From NCBI GenBank assembly GCA_964504335.1, contig CAZDET010000031.1, positions 1 to 55,357 on the forward strand: a stretch of 55,357 nt of DNA, given 5' to 3'. Shown here piece after piece: positions 47,301 to 54,500 of the stretch. A program made the translations under genes and the position numbers. The first letter of the stretch is position 1, and the number at the start of each line of letters is the position of its first letter. Below the pieces are notes generated by a model, which searched no databases, was not told where the DNA came from, and was given only the letters and a program-made list of their open reading frames with translations. Source of the stretch: CAZDET01 sp964504335 (GTDB taxonomy: Bacteria; Bacteroidota; Bacteroidia; Chitinophagales; Saprospiraceae).

Positions 47301-47448
47301 CCTGCGGTTGTGCCGCGAGGAACTGAGCAAAGCCCACCAAAAGGCTAAGGAATAAAAATGAGGTCAACGCCCTCCAGTTTTTCAATCTTGACCAATAGGG
47401 AAAATAAGAAAGGGGCCTATTTGCCCCTGAGTTACCATTTCTAGGCAT
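41380..47448 (-). CDS. Giant multimodular GH16 beta-glucanase with T9SS sorting domain
   Basis: 2022 residues. Signal peptide to about residue 46 (FLAAQ). Residues 53-300 are GH16 (laminarinase/beta-1,3-glucanase type) with the catalytic EIDIME, nucleophile Glu174 and acid/base Glu179. Then an Ig-like region, a CBM6-like domain (about 395-545), three copies of a glycine-rich module of about 190 residues interleaved with Hydin/choice-of-anchor-D sandwiches, a PKD domain (FDATGSMDTDGSIVSYDFDF), four copies of a sandwich of about 105 residues, and a T9SS tail (VFPNPFANQTTIQFELP). It would be exported to the cell surface to cut beta-glucans such as laminarin. Most of the length is binding or spacing. 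No SusCD pair accompanies it; the DUF5916 gene is divergent. Confidence 0.95.
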   Translation of the reverse strand: MPRNGNSGANRPLSYFPYWSRLKNWRALTSFLFLSLLVGFAQFLAAQPQGFTGGVLVFEDEFDGTEVNTDNWTLLTGDGTDFGLPAGWGNNELQFYKPENATVANGFLTITAKEESVEGYDYTSARMISENKQDFKYGRFEMRAKMPIGQGIWPAYWMFFTGPGEYGGWAASGEIDIMEYIGSDPNRVFGTIHYGQPAPNNLNTSIDYFLPSGTFNDDFHTFAMEWEPGEIRWYVDNELYATQTIWWSNGGPYPAPFDQDFHLLLNLAVGGNLPGNPDASTVFPQEYIVDYVRVYQSTDIPTVDLSVSNTTPAPGADLTITADPSAPLGISKVEYFQGEFKLGETTAAPHEITVANVAEGQYRLRAKITDEAGKINYSDFIDVSVGSSTQGPYSMRPVPIPGVVEAEFYDVGGQDVAYNDSAPELNSGSRFAGNIFRSDEGVDLEATADEGGGLNVGFTEVGEFLEYTIEVAETGSYNIDLRVASLNSTGPIRLEFDGADRTGPVSFEATGGFQTWADVRIPNVPLDAGVQVMRVRFEGVAVNLNKITISEAGAPTEVVFDDMEHGDPFANGWFAFGGAVGGGGLNPNSADLPPENGGNFSLETGWGSGGTPGFFGGFGRTNPVDLSGANFFNLWINPNADQDYLLEINLQEDDNGDGAIVNADDDEFQYNLTVGPPGSGAEVVSGGGWQLVSIPFSAFFDDNSFLFGGNGVLDPVSTENGGNGQLINVVVAVISNSGADVNFRTDFWTFTTSATGPNLAVNPPANDFGTVSVRSCAAQEFLLANSGNEDLVITSISLVGPNSGDFEIISGGSPATLEPGASQSVEVRFNPMAVGPRAAFLRIESNDPGSSVLDVPLTGVGEDSDILIYDDFEHGNPLGNGWFFFGGAVGGGGIAPNTGDLPPVNGGTFSLETGWGSGGTPGFFGGFGRNFPIEVVNYNFFNLWINPDAGQDFVLEFNFQEDDNADGSLDPPNDDEFQYNLTVGPPDSGAEVISGGGWQLVTIPLSALFDDNSFLTGGNGLFDPTLGACGGNGELLSLIVAVVSNSGADASFRTDYWYFSDEPPMPDIAAAPSPADFGSVVVDGCNEQAVSVTNTGGGMLTINALNLQGADVGEFSIVNGDVPFTLGPGASRDIAIVFTPSSMGTKNATLIIESSDADESPLEVPLTGEGGDLQTLIFDDMDHGNPFANGWFAFGGAVGGGGLAPNGGDLPPENGGTFSLQTGWGSGGVPGFFGGFGRNFPADLTGYNFFNLWINPDAGQDYILEINFQEDDNADGRIDSPNDDEFQYNLTVGPPDSGAEVISGGGWQLVSIPLIELFDDNGFLFGGNGLFDPKAGGCGGNGQLLTMVVAVFSNSGADVTFRTDFWTFSENALAPQPPMASLTANPSTTTERSVVAFDATGSMDTDGSIVSYDFDFGDGTTESNATGTATNAYDAPGTYVASVTVTDNDGLTATATTTVTVEAFDGNRIEGFQLVDAARNVLDADLADGDMINLNQTGDINFNIQAIADPAVVGSVVLELTGPKNATRTESVIPYELFGNGSARLPAGSYTLTATPYTQRGGNGEAGLPLSIQFEVIIDIAVEQFALLDQAGNTLIADLQDGAVIDLNSIGDQPLNIQALTTPNMIAGGVAFDLSGPISLQRTEIEEPYTVFSFPMALEPGAYTLTATPIRQLNSTEDPGTPLTINFSVSADVTIQQFDLLDADDNVLIANLQDGAVIDLNTFGNIPINIEAVADPNVVGSVAFDLSGPVSSNLVEILPPYLVFDGQPTPLAAGSYALVATPISQTGIQGTPKTIQFTVTGITPDPLVLTLVDADRNVLIPSLEEGSVVNLADYPSATRFNIQAILEDERTASVVFALTGVQPSNRTENFEPFELYGNGSRSLAAGAYTLTATVYDQSGGNGDIIAAKTINFEVVDAPARLGTNFGISQPAGNPIGEQVTLAVFPNPFANQTTIQFELPESAVTSLRLFNLQGQLVTELDNGLLGAGFHQRQLDATNLPDGVYQLRLTTNEATLVKQLILQR
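41700..43045 (-). repeat. Four tandem sandwich modules in the GH16 protein
   Basis: Four consecutive units of about 105-115 codons share the pattern LLDxxxNxLIxxLQDGAVIDLN, SVxFxLSGP, LxAGxYTLTATP and a final IxFxV strand. They resemble bacterial Ig-like spacers. The middle two are the most alike at the DNA level. Unit borders are approximate. Confidence 0.75.
43341..43925 (-). repeat. Triplicated glycine-rich module of the GH16 gene, copy 3
   Basis: Direct DNA repeat of 44272-44851 and 45206-45777. The encoded module starts with IFDDMDHGNPFANGWF, then FGGAVGGGG, TGWGSGGVPGFFGGFG, FNLWINPDAGQDY, QEDDNADG, DDEFQYNLTVGPPDSGAEV and GGGWQLVSIP. This resembles a CBM11-type galactose-binding sandwich. 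Confidence 0.85.
44272..44851 (-). repeat. Triplicated glycine-rich module of the GH16 gene, copy 2
   Basis: Same module as copies 1 and 3, here with LIYDDFEHGNPLGNGWFFFGG and LFDPTLGACGGNG. The identity to the neighbours is high enough to suggest recent duplication or continuing gene conversion. Confidence 0.85.
45206..45777 (-). repeat. Triplicated glycine-rich module of the GH16 gene, copy 1
   Basis: N-terminal-most copy, directly after the CBM6-like domain. It differs slightly from the others (FDDMEHGDPFANG, NPNADQDYLLEINLQ, VLDPVSTENGG), so copies 2 and 3 are the closer pair. Confidence 0.85.
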
Positions 47449-47682
47449 GGGTGTAGTGGTTGTTATAATGAATGATTTACATGTAGGATAAACCTACTAT
47501 TTCCTTCCAAGAACTTTTTCAATCCCGGCGATATATTTGCAAAAAATAATATTCAGTTTTATTCTATTGCCCTAACAATATCTTGTAGCCCTCCCTTTGG
47601 GCATCGTATAAAGACCGATTTACCCGTCTATCAATCGCCGGAATGCATTAACTTCCCTTCGACTACTTTGGATGTACTGAGC

Positions 47683-49842
47683 ATGACTGGCACTGTCTAC
47701 ACTAGTATCCTGCTGATACTCCTATCCGTCGTTTGTGGCTGGGGGCAATTGGCCGACCGTCCCGTGATGGCGGCGGGAACCACTAGCGGTACCATCGAAC
47801 TGGACGGCATTCTGGCGGAGCCGGAGTGGGAAAACGCGACCGTCACCGATCAATTCAAGACCGTCGTTCCGGAGGAGGGCGGCATTCCCTCTGGCCGCAC
47901 AGAAATCCGGGTGCTGGCCCATCCGCGTTTTCTAATCTTCGGGATTCGGTGCTATGACGACGATCCGTCCGGTATTATCAACTTTTCGAAGCTGCGCGAT
48001 GTCGACCTCGACAACGAAGATCATATTCGGCTAGTCATCGATCCGTTTCTCGACGGGCAGTCGGGCATTATTTTCGCCGTGAATGCCAGCGGAGCCCGCT
48101 ACGATGCCCTCGTATCGAACCGCGGCGAATCGGAAAATAAAGACTGGGACGCCATCTGGGAGGCCAAATCCGTGATCGATTCCCTTGGGTGGTCGACTGA
48201 AATTCGCATCCCCATTCAAAGTATTTCTTTCAAGAAGGGACTGACCCAATGGGGATTTAATATCGAACGGCGCATTCAGCGCTACTTGGAGACCATTCGC
48301 TGGACGAATATCCGGCGCGACCAATGGTTTACCCAGACCAGCCGGGCGGGGCTGCTCACCAATTTACCCGCCTTCAGCTACGGCGTTGGCTTGAACGTTC
48401 GCCCCTCGCTCATTGCCGATGTCAACAAAGAAGGGAAACAGGAGGCTGTCTACGATCTCGACCCCAGCCTCGATGCCAGCCAGCGGATCGGCCCCAATGT
48501 AGTGGCTACCCTCACCGTCAATACGGACTTTGCCGAAACCGAAGTCGACACGCGGCAGACGAACCTGACGCGCTTTCCCCTCTTCTTCCCCGAAAAGCGT
48601 GCTTTCTTTCTGGAAGGGGCGGATATTTTCGAATTTGGCTTTGGACTGGGCCGTAGTATTATTCCCTTCTTCAGTCGCCGCATTGGTCTGTTCGATGGAA
48701 ACATCGTACCTATCGCCGCCGGCGGCAAAATCAACGGTCGGACGGGCCGGACGGCCTTCGGCGGCTTGACGATGCGCACGCGCTCGGTCGATCTGGAAGA
48801 AGGTACGCTGGCGGGTTCGACGATGGGCGTCGTGCGCGTTAAACAGAATGTGTTGAAGGAATCGTCTGTAGGGTTTATCGGCACGTTCGGCGATCCGGAG
48901 AATCGGTCGGGTACCTGGATGTCGGGCGTTGATTTTACCTATCAAACTACCCGATTTAAGGGGAATAAGAACTTCCTGGTCGGCATTTCGGGCATGTACG
49001 CCCAGCAGCCGGAGGCCTCCGGCGATCAGTCGGCGGTAGCGCTCAAAATCGATTATCCCAACGACATCTGGGATGTGGCCTTTACCTATTTGCGCATCGG
49101 CGATGCGTTCGAACCGACGCTGGGCTTCGTGCCCCGGCGGGCCATCAACAGCTACCGGCTGGGAGGCACCTACGGGCCCCGGCCCTCCTGGGAGTGGGTA
49201 CGGCAAATGCGGCATCAACTTTTCATGACCTACATCACCGATCTGAACGGCACCTGGGAAACTTATCGCATCTTTACCGCACCGATCAACTGGCGATTGG
49301 AAAGCGGCGATCGGATCGAAATCAACTACGTGCCCCGCGGCGAGCGGCTGATCGAACCCTTCGATATTGCCGAAAATGTGGTCATTCCTGCTGGCGAGTA
49401 CCACTTCACGCGTTACCGGCTGGAAACGGGGTTGGCCGCCAAGCGAAAAATCAACGGGCAGCTCACCTGGTGGTTCGGCACCTTTTACGAAGGCCATCTG
49501 CACGAGCTGGAAGCCACGCTCAATTGGAACCCCAGCAGCATGCTCACCTTCGAATTTGCCGGCACGCGCAACATCGCCCGCCTGCCTTTCGGCGATTTCA
49601 ACCAGACGCTGGTCGGCCTGCGGGTTCGCTTCAATGCCTCGCCCGATTTGCAGCTCAATAGCTTCATCCAGTACGATACCGAGACGCGCAGCCTGGGCGT
49701 CAACGCCCGCATCCACTGGATCTTCCACCCACAGGGCGAAGCCTTCCTCGTGATCAATCACAATACCGTCGACAACCTGGAGCGCTGGGAGCTGATCAGC
49801 CAGCAGGTGCTGCTAAAGGCGCGGTATAATTTTCGGTTGTAA
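47683..49842 (+). CDS. DUF5916 outer-membrane protein with CBM9-like domain
   Basis: 719 residues from the ATG at 47683 (a TTG at 47668 is in frame). Signal peptide to about GWGQ. Residues 30-215 are a CBM9-like sandwich (IELDGILAEPEWENA, WDAIWEAKSVIDSLGWSTEIRIP, ERRIQRYLETIRW). The rest is the DUF5916 barrel-type domain, with ADVNKE near its start, FFPEKRAFFLEGADIFEFG and the C-terminal arginine-aromatic strands ending in NFRL. The family is common in Bacteroidota and Gemmatimonadota, with unknown function. It is divergent from the GH16 gene with 234 bp between, so both may respond to glucans; that is inference. TATATTTG at 47532-47539 is a possible promoter box. Confidence 0.88.
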   Translation: MTGTVYTSILLILLSVVCGWGQLADRPVMAAGTTSGTIELDGILAEPEWENATVTDQFKTVVPEEGGIPSGRTEIRVLAHPRFLIFGIRCYDDDPSGIINFSKLRDVDLDNEDHIRLVIDPFLDGQSGIIFAVNASGARYDALVSNRGESENKDWDAIWEAKSVIDSLGWSTEIRIPIQSISFKKGLTQWGFNIERRIQRYLETIRWTNIRRDQWFTQTSRAGLLTNLPAFSYGVGLNVRPSLIADVNKEGKQEAVYDLDPSLDASQRIGPNVVATLTVNTDFAETEVDTRQTNLTRFPLFFPEKRAFFLEGADIFEFGFGLGRSIIPFFSRRIGLFDGNIVPIAAGGKINGRTGRTAFGGLTMRTRSVDLEEGTLAGSTMGVVRVKQNVLKESSVGFIGTFGDPENRSGTWMSGVDFTYQTTRFKGNKNFLVGISGMYAQQPEASGDQSAVALKIDYPNDIWDVAFTYLRIGDAFEPTLGFVPRRAINSYRLGGTYGPRPSWEWVRQMRHQLFMTYITDLNGTWETYRIFTAPINWRLESGDRIEINYVPRGERLIEPFDIAENVVIPAGEYHFTRYRLETGLAAKRKINGQLTWWFGTFYEGHLHELEATLNWNPSSMLTFEFAGTRNIARLPFGDFNQTLVGLRVRFNASPDLQLNSFIQYDTETRSLGVNARIHWIFHPQGEAFLVINHNTVDNLERWELISQQVLLKARYNFRL

Positions 49843-49856
49843 GGCTCTGCGCTTCG

Positions 49857-51293
49857 TCAGTCGGCTAGCCGCTCCTCAATCATCTGCACCATACGGCGCG
49901 CATTTTGGCTCTCCGGATTCATGTCCAATGCCTGGCGGTAATTTTTCAGTGCCTGCTCCAATCGATCGGTGGCCAGGTAGGCCTCTCCCAGGCTATCGTA
50001 GGCATTGCCCGATTCTGGATAGCGATCCACGTTTAGTTTAAAAATCGCAATAGCTGCCGCTGATTTTCCTGCCCGCAGCAGGTTATAGCCCAAGCGATTG
50101 AAAAACGACTCGGAAGCCACGTTAGGATGCTGCTGTTCGATCTGTCGGTAGGCGGCTGCTCCATCGGGCGTAGCTTCCTGTAGCAACGCGTTGGTCACCG
50201 ATTGACCAATCATCGTTTCCTCGTCGTACAAGGACGTGTCGACGAGACCCGCAACGGCATTGATGAGGTCATTGTGAACCGGATAGTAGCGGTGGCCATT
50301 GGTGAGCAATAAGATTGTCAACCCCTTCGAGGGAAATACCCGAATCCCACTGACCCCACCACCGGTAAAGCCGTAAGAGATGGTGTCCCCCACCTCGTAC
50401 CGGGCCCAACCGTGGGTGAAGCGAAAAGGATTATCTGTGTACGGAAAATCAGCCCACATCTGCGCTTTAGTGGAATCGCTGAGGTAGGCCTCCGTGCCGA
50501 GTTGCTGCGCCCACTCAATCAACCGGGGGAGGCTGATGTTCAGGCCATTCCCCGCCAGACCTCTGGATTGCTCTACGCCCGTGGATGTTTGGTAAGTCTG
50601 CTGATCCGAGCGGTACTCGTATTTCGAGACGCGGTTGGGAATCGCCGTACGAGAATTAGAGGAAAAGACCACCCCGGAGGCATTCCCGCCAAATTGATGT
50701 TCCACAATGAATGCCTCCAGCGATTGCCCGCTCAGCCGCTCGATGAGTTGGGCTAGCAGCCAGTAATTGGTTTGATTGTAGGCAAAGCGTTCCCCCGTCG
50801 GAAAATCGAGTGGCAGGGAGCGCAATTTCGTCATCACCTCTTCATTGGATAGCGTGCTTTCAAATTGTGTGAAGTCGGGAATCCCGGAGGAATGGGAGAG
50901 GAGATGCTCGATGCGTACACGCTTCCAGGTGTCGGGCAGGTTGGATAGGTGTTTGCTTAGTTCGTCGTCCAGGGAGAGCTTACCGGCCGCCAGCAGCTGG
51001 AAAAGTGCCACATTGACAATCAACTTGGTCGAGCTGTACACCCGAAACAGCGTACTATCCCCGACGGGTACGCGATGTTCGAGGGAGGCCCACCCGTAAT
51101 AGCCTTCGAATAGGACCTTCCCATCCTTCAGTACTCCCAGAGCCAGCCCCGGAATGTCGTGCACTGCCAAGACTTCCTGCACGTATTCCTCGATGATTGG
51201 GTCGGGAGATGGCCGGTCCGCAGAGCCGGAACTACTGCATCCAGCTCCTATCAGGAGCAGAATAGCCATTATCAGTTGGCGTGGTTGTCCCAT
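49857..51293 (-). CDS. Serine hydrolase (class C beta-lactamase fold) with TPR tail, lipoprotein
   Basis: 478 residues from the ATG at 51293, which gives the lipoprotein signal MGQPRQLIMAILLLIGAGC; the frame reaches 51350 but an upstream start would lack a signal. The catalytic SxxK is in VYSSTKLIV, the second motif YxN in YNQTNYW, and FTGGGVSG replaces the usual HxG/KTG. About 380-478 carry TPR repeats (SGNAYDSLGEAYLATDRLEQALKNYRQAL). Such enzymes are esterases or D-amino peptidases rather than true antibiotic lactamases. Its promoter carries the same tandem dyads as the next serine hydrolase gene. Confidence 0.92.
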   Translation of the reverse strand: MGQPRQLIMAILLLIGAGCSSSGSADRPSPDPIIEEYVQEVLAVHDIPGLALGVLKDGKVLFEGYYGWASLEHRVPVGDSTLFRVYSSTKLIVNVALFQLLAAGKLSLDDELSKHLSNLPDTWKRVRIEHLLSHSSGIPDFTQFESTLSNEEVMTKLRSLPLDFPTGERFAYNQTNYWLLAQLIERLSGQSLEAFIVEHQFGGNASGVVFSSNSRTAIPNRVSKYEYRSDQQTYQTSTGVEQSRGLAGNGLNISLPRLIEWAQQLGTEAYLSDSTKAQMWADFPYTDNPFRFTHGWARYEVGDTISYGFTGGGVSGIRVFPSKGLTILLLTNGHRYYPVHNDLINAVAGLVDTSLYDEETMIGQSVTNALLQEATPDGAAAYRQIEQQHPNVASESFFNRLGYNLLRAGKSAAAIAIFKLNVDRYPESGNAYDSLGEAYLATDRLEQALKNYRQALDMNPESQNARRMVQMIEERLAD

Positions 51294-51322
51294 TTGACTT
51301 TTCAGTGAGTTGGAAATGAACA

Positions 51323-51365
51323 CAAAAATACTAATTAAATAGTAGATCAACTAACAAAATAGTAG
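51323..51365 (-). promoter_or_regulatory. Promoter with tandem 17-bp operators, serine hydrolase 1
   Basis: TATTTTTG (minus strand, 51330-51323) matches the TAnnTTTG box, 30 bp before the ATG. Two 17-bp elements follow upstream on the plus-strand reading: TACTAATTAAATAGTAG at 51329-51345 and AACTAACAAAATAGTAG at 51349-51365, a period of 20 bp. The first is a TACTA-N6-TAGTA dyad overlapping the box by two bases. The same layout stands before the second serine hydrolase. The dyad resembles BlaI/MecI-type operators (TACTA...TAGTA); the regulator is not in the window. Confidence 0.7.
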
Positions 51366-51423
51366 CTCCCGGCAACCCCATTCTACCAAATGGGCCCGTG
51401 GTCTTGATTACTGTTCCTCTAAG

Positions 51424-51580
51424 GCTTATCCTTGCGGCATCGTTCTTGACTCAGGCTGCTGATCTGGCAGTGCTGGTTCCAAATGTCCATTACAACGCGG
51501 CCGTTTACATTGCTGGCAGGTATGGTAGGTGTGCGGCCAGTCCGGCCCGTCAATCGGCTCGATGGCCGGGAGGGCAACGC
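51424..51580 (+). repeat. Dispersed intergenic repeat, copy 3 (with two internal deletions)
   Basis: Positions 51424-51518 match copy 2 at about 80% by eye (GGCTGCTGATCTGGCAG, TGGTTCCAAA, GTCCATTACAAC, CGGCCGTTTACATTGCTGGCAG). Compared with copy 2, two blocks are missing: one between two GCTGGCAG words, the other between ATGGTGGG- and ATGGTGTG-like words, which removes the hairpin. The 349-bp gap 51294-51642 holds only the operators, this repeat and the 3' flank of the second hydrolase. Confidence 0.7.
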
Positions 51581-51642
51581 CTATCCGTTTGTGCAGTAGT
51601 GTTTCCCGTTCGAGCCGCTCGTAACGTGCTTTTACTTCACCT

Positions 51643-52827
51643 TTACCCACCGCTCACCGCATTTTTCAGGAGTTGGTCCAACTGCGGTACGAGTCCATTA
51701 TCCGTATTGGAAAGTAGCACCAAATGCGTTTCTGTACCCGGGTGGTACATCCAGAAGGCATTGTAGCCGGGCATCCCTCCGCTGTGGCTGATCACGAATT
51801 CATCGTACATCTTATTCAGATTGAACCCTAGCCCATAGCCGACATCCGTCATAAAGGCGGGCGGTGTCGGAGCGGGCGCCCCTGTTGGCAGGTAGATCGC
51901 CTCCGCTACGGAGCGCCCGTCGGCTACCCGGCCGTAGGCCGTCATTGTGTCGAGCGTCGCCTGGCTGACGATCCGATAGTCAAAAAGCGCCTTGGAGAAT
52001 GCCACCATATCTTCCACGTTGGAGGCAATCCCGCCTACCGATTTCAAGGCATCGGCAAAATAAATGGTGGGTTCGAAGACTCCTTCCGGTGGACGAGTAT
52101 ATCCTCGGGCGAACTTGGCATCCAGCAAACTATCTCGTTGGGCCATTGCAGTAGTGCTCATCCCGAGTGGCTCCCATAGTTGGCTGCGCAGGTAATCCGC
52201 GTAAGCCATCCCGGAAACTTGCTCGATGATATTACCCAGCAGCAAATAATTAGTATTCGAATAGGCCCAGTGGGTGCCGGGGTCGAACTGATACAACGGA
52301 TCAATTTGGGCAAGCACGCGGTGGGGATCGGGTTGGGTGGTCCAATCGCCTGGCGTGCCCGGCGGAAGTTGGCTACTTCCCCATTCCACGATCCCGGAGG
52401 TATGAGAAAGCAAGTGGTAAATGGTCACTGCTCCGCCTCGGGGAAAATCCGGGAAAAAGCGGGAAAGCGAATCATTCCAGCTCAGCTGTCCGGCCTCAAC
52501 CAACTGTGCGATGGCTAGCGCAGTGAACGGCTTGGTAGCCGACGCCAGCCCGAAGCGCGTAGCGGGAGTTACTGGCTCTTCGGCATCGATCCGTGCCGTA
52601 CCATAGGCAGCGTAAAAGGCCGGATAATCGGCAATCTGTATACCAAGAGCCACTCCCACCGTAGCGGAATCGTGCACGAGTTGCGCGGCGAGGCTATCGA
52701 GAGCGGATATCTTCTTCTGGATGCTATCCGGAAGGGAAGCTTCAGTGGTTGCAGGTGCACTTGGTGTACATGCAGATAGGCCAATGGCAAGTGCAAGCCA
52801 CACAAACGGGTCGATTCGGAGGGACAT
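51643..52827 (-). CDS. Serine hydrolase (class C beta-lactamase fold), lipoprotein
   Basis: 394 residues. Lipoprotein signal with Cys20 (IGLSAC). Catalytic SxxK in ASATKPFTA, YxN in YSNTNYLLLG, and the third motif HSGG in ISHSGGMPGYN. A complete enzyme of the same broad family as the preceding gene but without the TPR tail and only distantly similar, so not a recent duplicate. Substrate unknown. Its promoter carries two 17-bp dyads like those of its neighbour. Confidence 0.93.
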   Translation of the reverse strand: MSLRIDPFVWLALAIGLSACTPSAPATTEASLPDSIQKKISALDSLAAQLVHDSATVGVALGIQIADYPAFYAAYGTARIDAEEPVTPATRFGLASATKPFTALAIAQLVEAGQLSWNDSLSRFFPDFPRGGAVTIYHLLSHTSGIVEWGSSQLPPGTPGDWTTQPDPHRVLAQIDPLYQFDPGTHWAYSNTNYLLLGNIIEQVSGMAYADYLRSQLWEPLGMSTTAMAQRDSLLDAKFARGYTRPPEGVFEPTIYFADALKSVGGIASNVEDMVAFSKALFDYRIVSQATLDTMTAYGRVADGRSVAEAIYLPTGAPAPTPPAFMTDVGYGLGFNLNKMYDEFVISHSGGMPGYNAFWMYHPGTETHLVLLSNTDNGLVPQLDQLLKNAVSGG

Positions 52828-52846
52828 GGTGTGTGATTGGTGTAGT

Positions 52847-52889
52847 CAAATCTACTAATAAAATAGTACTTGTACTAATTGACTAGTAC
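52847..52889 (-). promoter_or_regulatory. Promoter with tandem 17-bp operators, serine hydrolase 2
   Basis: TAGATTTG (minus strand, 52854-52847) is the TAnnTTTG box, 20 bp before the ATG. Upstream are TACTAATAAAATAGTAC (52853-52869) and TACTAATTGACTAGTAC (52873-52889), both TACTA-N6-TAGTA dyads, period 20 bp, the first overlapping the box by two bases. No good -33 element is seen. Confidence 0.72.
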
Positions 52890-53054
52890 CTATTGAATGA
52901 TCTTGAACACCAGCAGACCTTCCCTTCAGGGGCTATCGACCGAAAACTGGATCATCTTTGTGCTACCGGGCAACTTGTTCGATGGAAATTCAACACAGGA
53001 TCAAGGCATGGTTGGAGTCAACATGAATTTAAGTTTCAATTTGTTATTCGCTCC

Positions 53055-54254
53055 TTAAACGGGCCATTCATCTTTATAGCCTGTTCTCCATTTTTCAGTG
53101 GAAAGTTCTTTGTCGGTTGCCAGGCAAGCATCCAGTTCAGACTTGATGTGCGCTTCGTCCATATCTTGACCAATGAAAACAAGTTCGTTTTTTCGGTCTC
53201 CGAATGTTTCGTCCCAACCCGATTCAATGTATTCTTGGTTTTCCAAGAACGATAGGTACTGAATTCGTCTTCCATAGGGCATGCTACTCCACCAAACCCC
53301 TGCGCTATCTGCCCGTAACGACCCTCCTGCCTGACTCCAAACCAAAGCTTGTTCGGGACGTGACGCCAACCAAAACAACCCTTTACTACGGATCACATTA
53401 TGGGGAAATTTGTGCTGCACATAATGCCAAAAACGCACCGGATCAAAGGGTTCTTTAGCACGGTATACGAAAGAGCTAATTCCATATTCTTCCGTTTCGG
53501 GCGTATGCTCGGCTTTGTTGAGCTCTTCTATCCAACCGGCGCTCTGCTCCGCTTCCTCAAAATTGTAAAGTCCCGTATTTAAAATTTTTTCTGGTTTGAC
53601 TTTACTAAAGGTGGATTCGATAATACGGGCGGATGGATTTAACTTGTGGATCGCCGCTTTTAAGACACCAAGACGCTCTTCCGTTACCAAATCCGTCTTA
53701 TTAAGAATAATGACATTGGCAAATTCGATCTGGTCGGTCAATAGGTTAACAATGGTGCGGTAATCACCCTCAATATTGGTGAGTGCCCTATCCATCAAGG
53801 TTTCAGAGCTACCAAAGTCCTTGAAGAAGTTAAAGGCATCCACAACGGTGACCATGGTATCGATGTAGCTGAACTTGGATAAGTCAATTCCACTTGCTTC
53901 ATCTACAAAGGAGAAGGTCTGCGCTACAGGAACCGGTTCGCTAATACCCGTACTTTCAATAAGCAAATAGTCAAAGCGGTTTTCCTTAGCCAAGCGCTCT
54001 ACCTCGATCATCAAATCTTCGCGAAGCGTACAGCAAATACACCCGTTACTCATCTCGACTAATTTCTCTTCGGTTCGAGACAGGGTGTTTTCACTTTTTA
54101 CCAGTTCGGCATCTACGTTTACTTCGCTCATATCATTGACAATAACAGCCACTTTCAGGCCTTCCTTATTGTGCAAAATATGATTGAGTAGAGTGGTTTT
54201 ACCTGCACCCAAAAAACCACTTAATACGGTGACCGGTAGCTTTTTATCTTCCAT
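53055..54254 (-). CDS. CobW/COG0523-family GTPase, probable zinc chaperone
   Basis: 399 residues. P-loop SGFLGAGKTTLLNHIL near the N-terminus, the COG0523 metal motif CICC in SNGCICCTLRED, switch region ESTGISEPVPVAQTF, and NKTDLV. The C-terminal CobW domain (FVYRAKEPFDPVRFWHYV...) is complete. Members such as ZigA/ZNG1 deliver zinc to client enzymes under starvation. It is the last gene of a unit with DUF1826, whose relatives lie in Zur regulons elsewhere, which supports zinc rather than cobalt. The gene is AT-richer than most of the window (about 43% GC in sampled lines). Confidence 0.94.
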   Translation of the reverse strand: MEDKKLPVTVLSGFLGAGKTTLLNHILHNKEGLKVAVIVNDMSEVNVDAELVKSENTLSRTEEKLVEMSNGCICCTLREDLMIEVERLAKENRFDYLLIESTGISEPVPVAQTFSFVDEASGIDLSKFSYIDTMVTVVDAFNFFKDFGSSETLMDRALTNIEGDYRTIVNLLTDQIEFANVIILNKTDLVTEERLGVLKAAIHKLNPSARIIESTFSKVKPEKILNTGLYNFEEAEQSAGWIEELNKAEHTPETEEYGISSFVYRAKEPFDPVRFWHYVQHKFPHNVIRSKGLFWLASRPEQALVWSQAGGSLRADSAGVWWSSMPYGRRIQYLSFLENQEYIESGWDETFGDRKNELVFIGQDMDEAHIKSELDACLATDKELSTEKWRTGYKDEWPV

Positions 54255-54287
54255 TTTTTTGAATTATGAATGTGCCAATGTTAGAGC

Positions 54288-54500
54288 TTATTTAGGCATA
54301 CCAGCCTTCATACTTTTTTTAAGCCAATGAATGATATTGCTCAAATGATTTTCACCGTATAGCCGAATGAATTGTATTGTTTCAGCCTTACGTTTGTCTT
54401 CGTAGATGGCTAGGCGACGTTGAGCAAAGTCTTTCGTCAAGTTGATTTTACAATCATTGACAATACAGTCTTTCCATTCGTCATAAGTCTGTGGGATCAT
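54288..54500 (-). CDS. Small protein of the zinc unit, unknown function
   Basis: 70 residues, helical and charged, no signal peptide: MIPQTYDEWKDCIVND start, two Cys (Cys12 and Cys17 in DCIVNDCKINLT), and QRRLAIYEDKRKAETIQF. I do not recognise a named family. The start ATG overlaps the DUF1826 stop codon (ATGA at 54500-54497), so translation is coupled. The cobW gene starts 33 bp after its stop. The context suggests a role in zinc limitation. Confidence 0.75.
   Translation of the reverse strand: MIPQTYDEWKDCIVNDCKINLTKDFAQRRLAIYEDKRKAETIQFIRLYGENHLSNIIHWLKKSMKAGMPK

Noticed and set aside
48364..49761. 465-codon minus-strand frame inside the DUF5916 gene
   Set aside because: Antisense shadow of a recognised gene, with no domain of its own.
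51398..51766. 122-codon plus-strand open frame over repeat copy 3
   Set aside because: It runs into the antisense of the serine hydrolase gene and its first part is repeat sequence in a non-conserved frame.
49857..52827. Antibiotic-resistance beta-lactamases
   Set aside because: Both have SxxK and YxN, but the third motifs and the TPR tail fit broad-family esterases/peptidases; resistance cannot be claimed from sequence.
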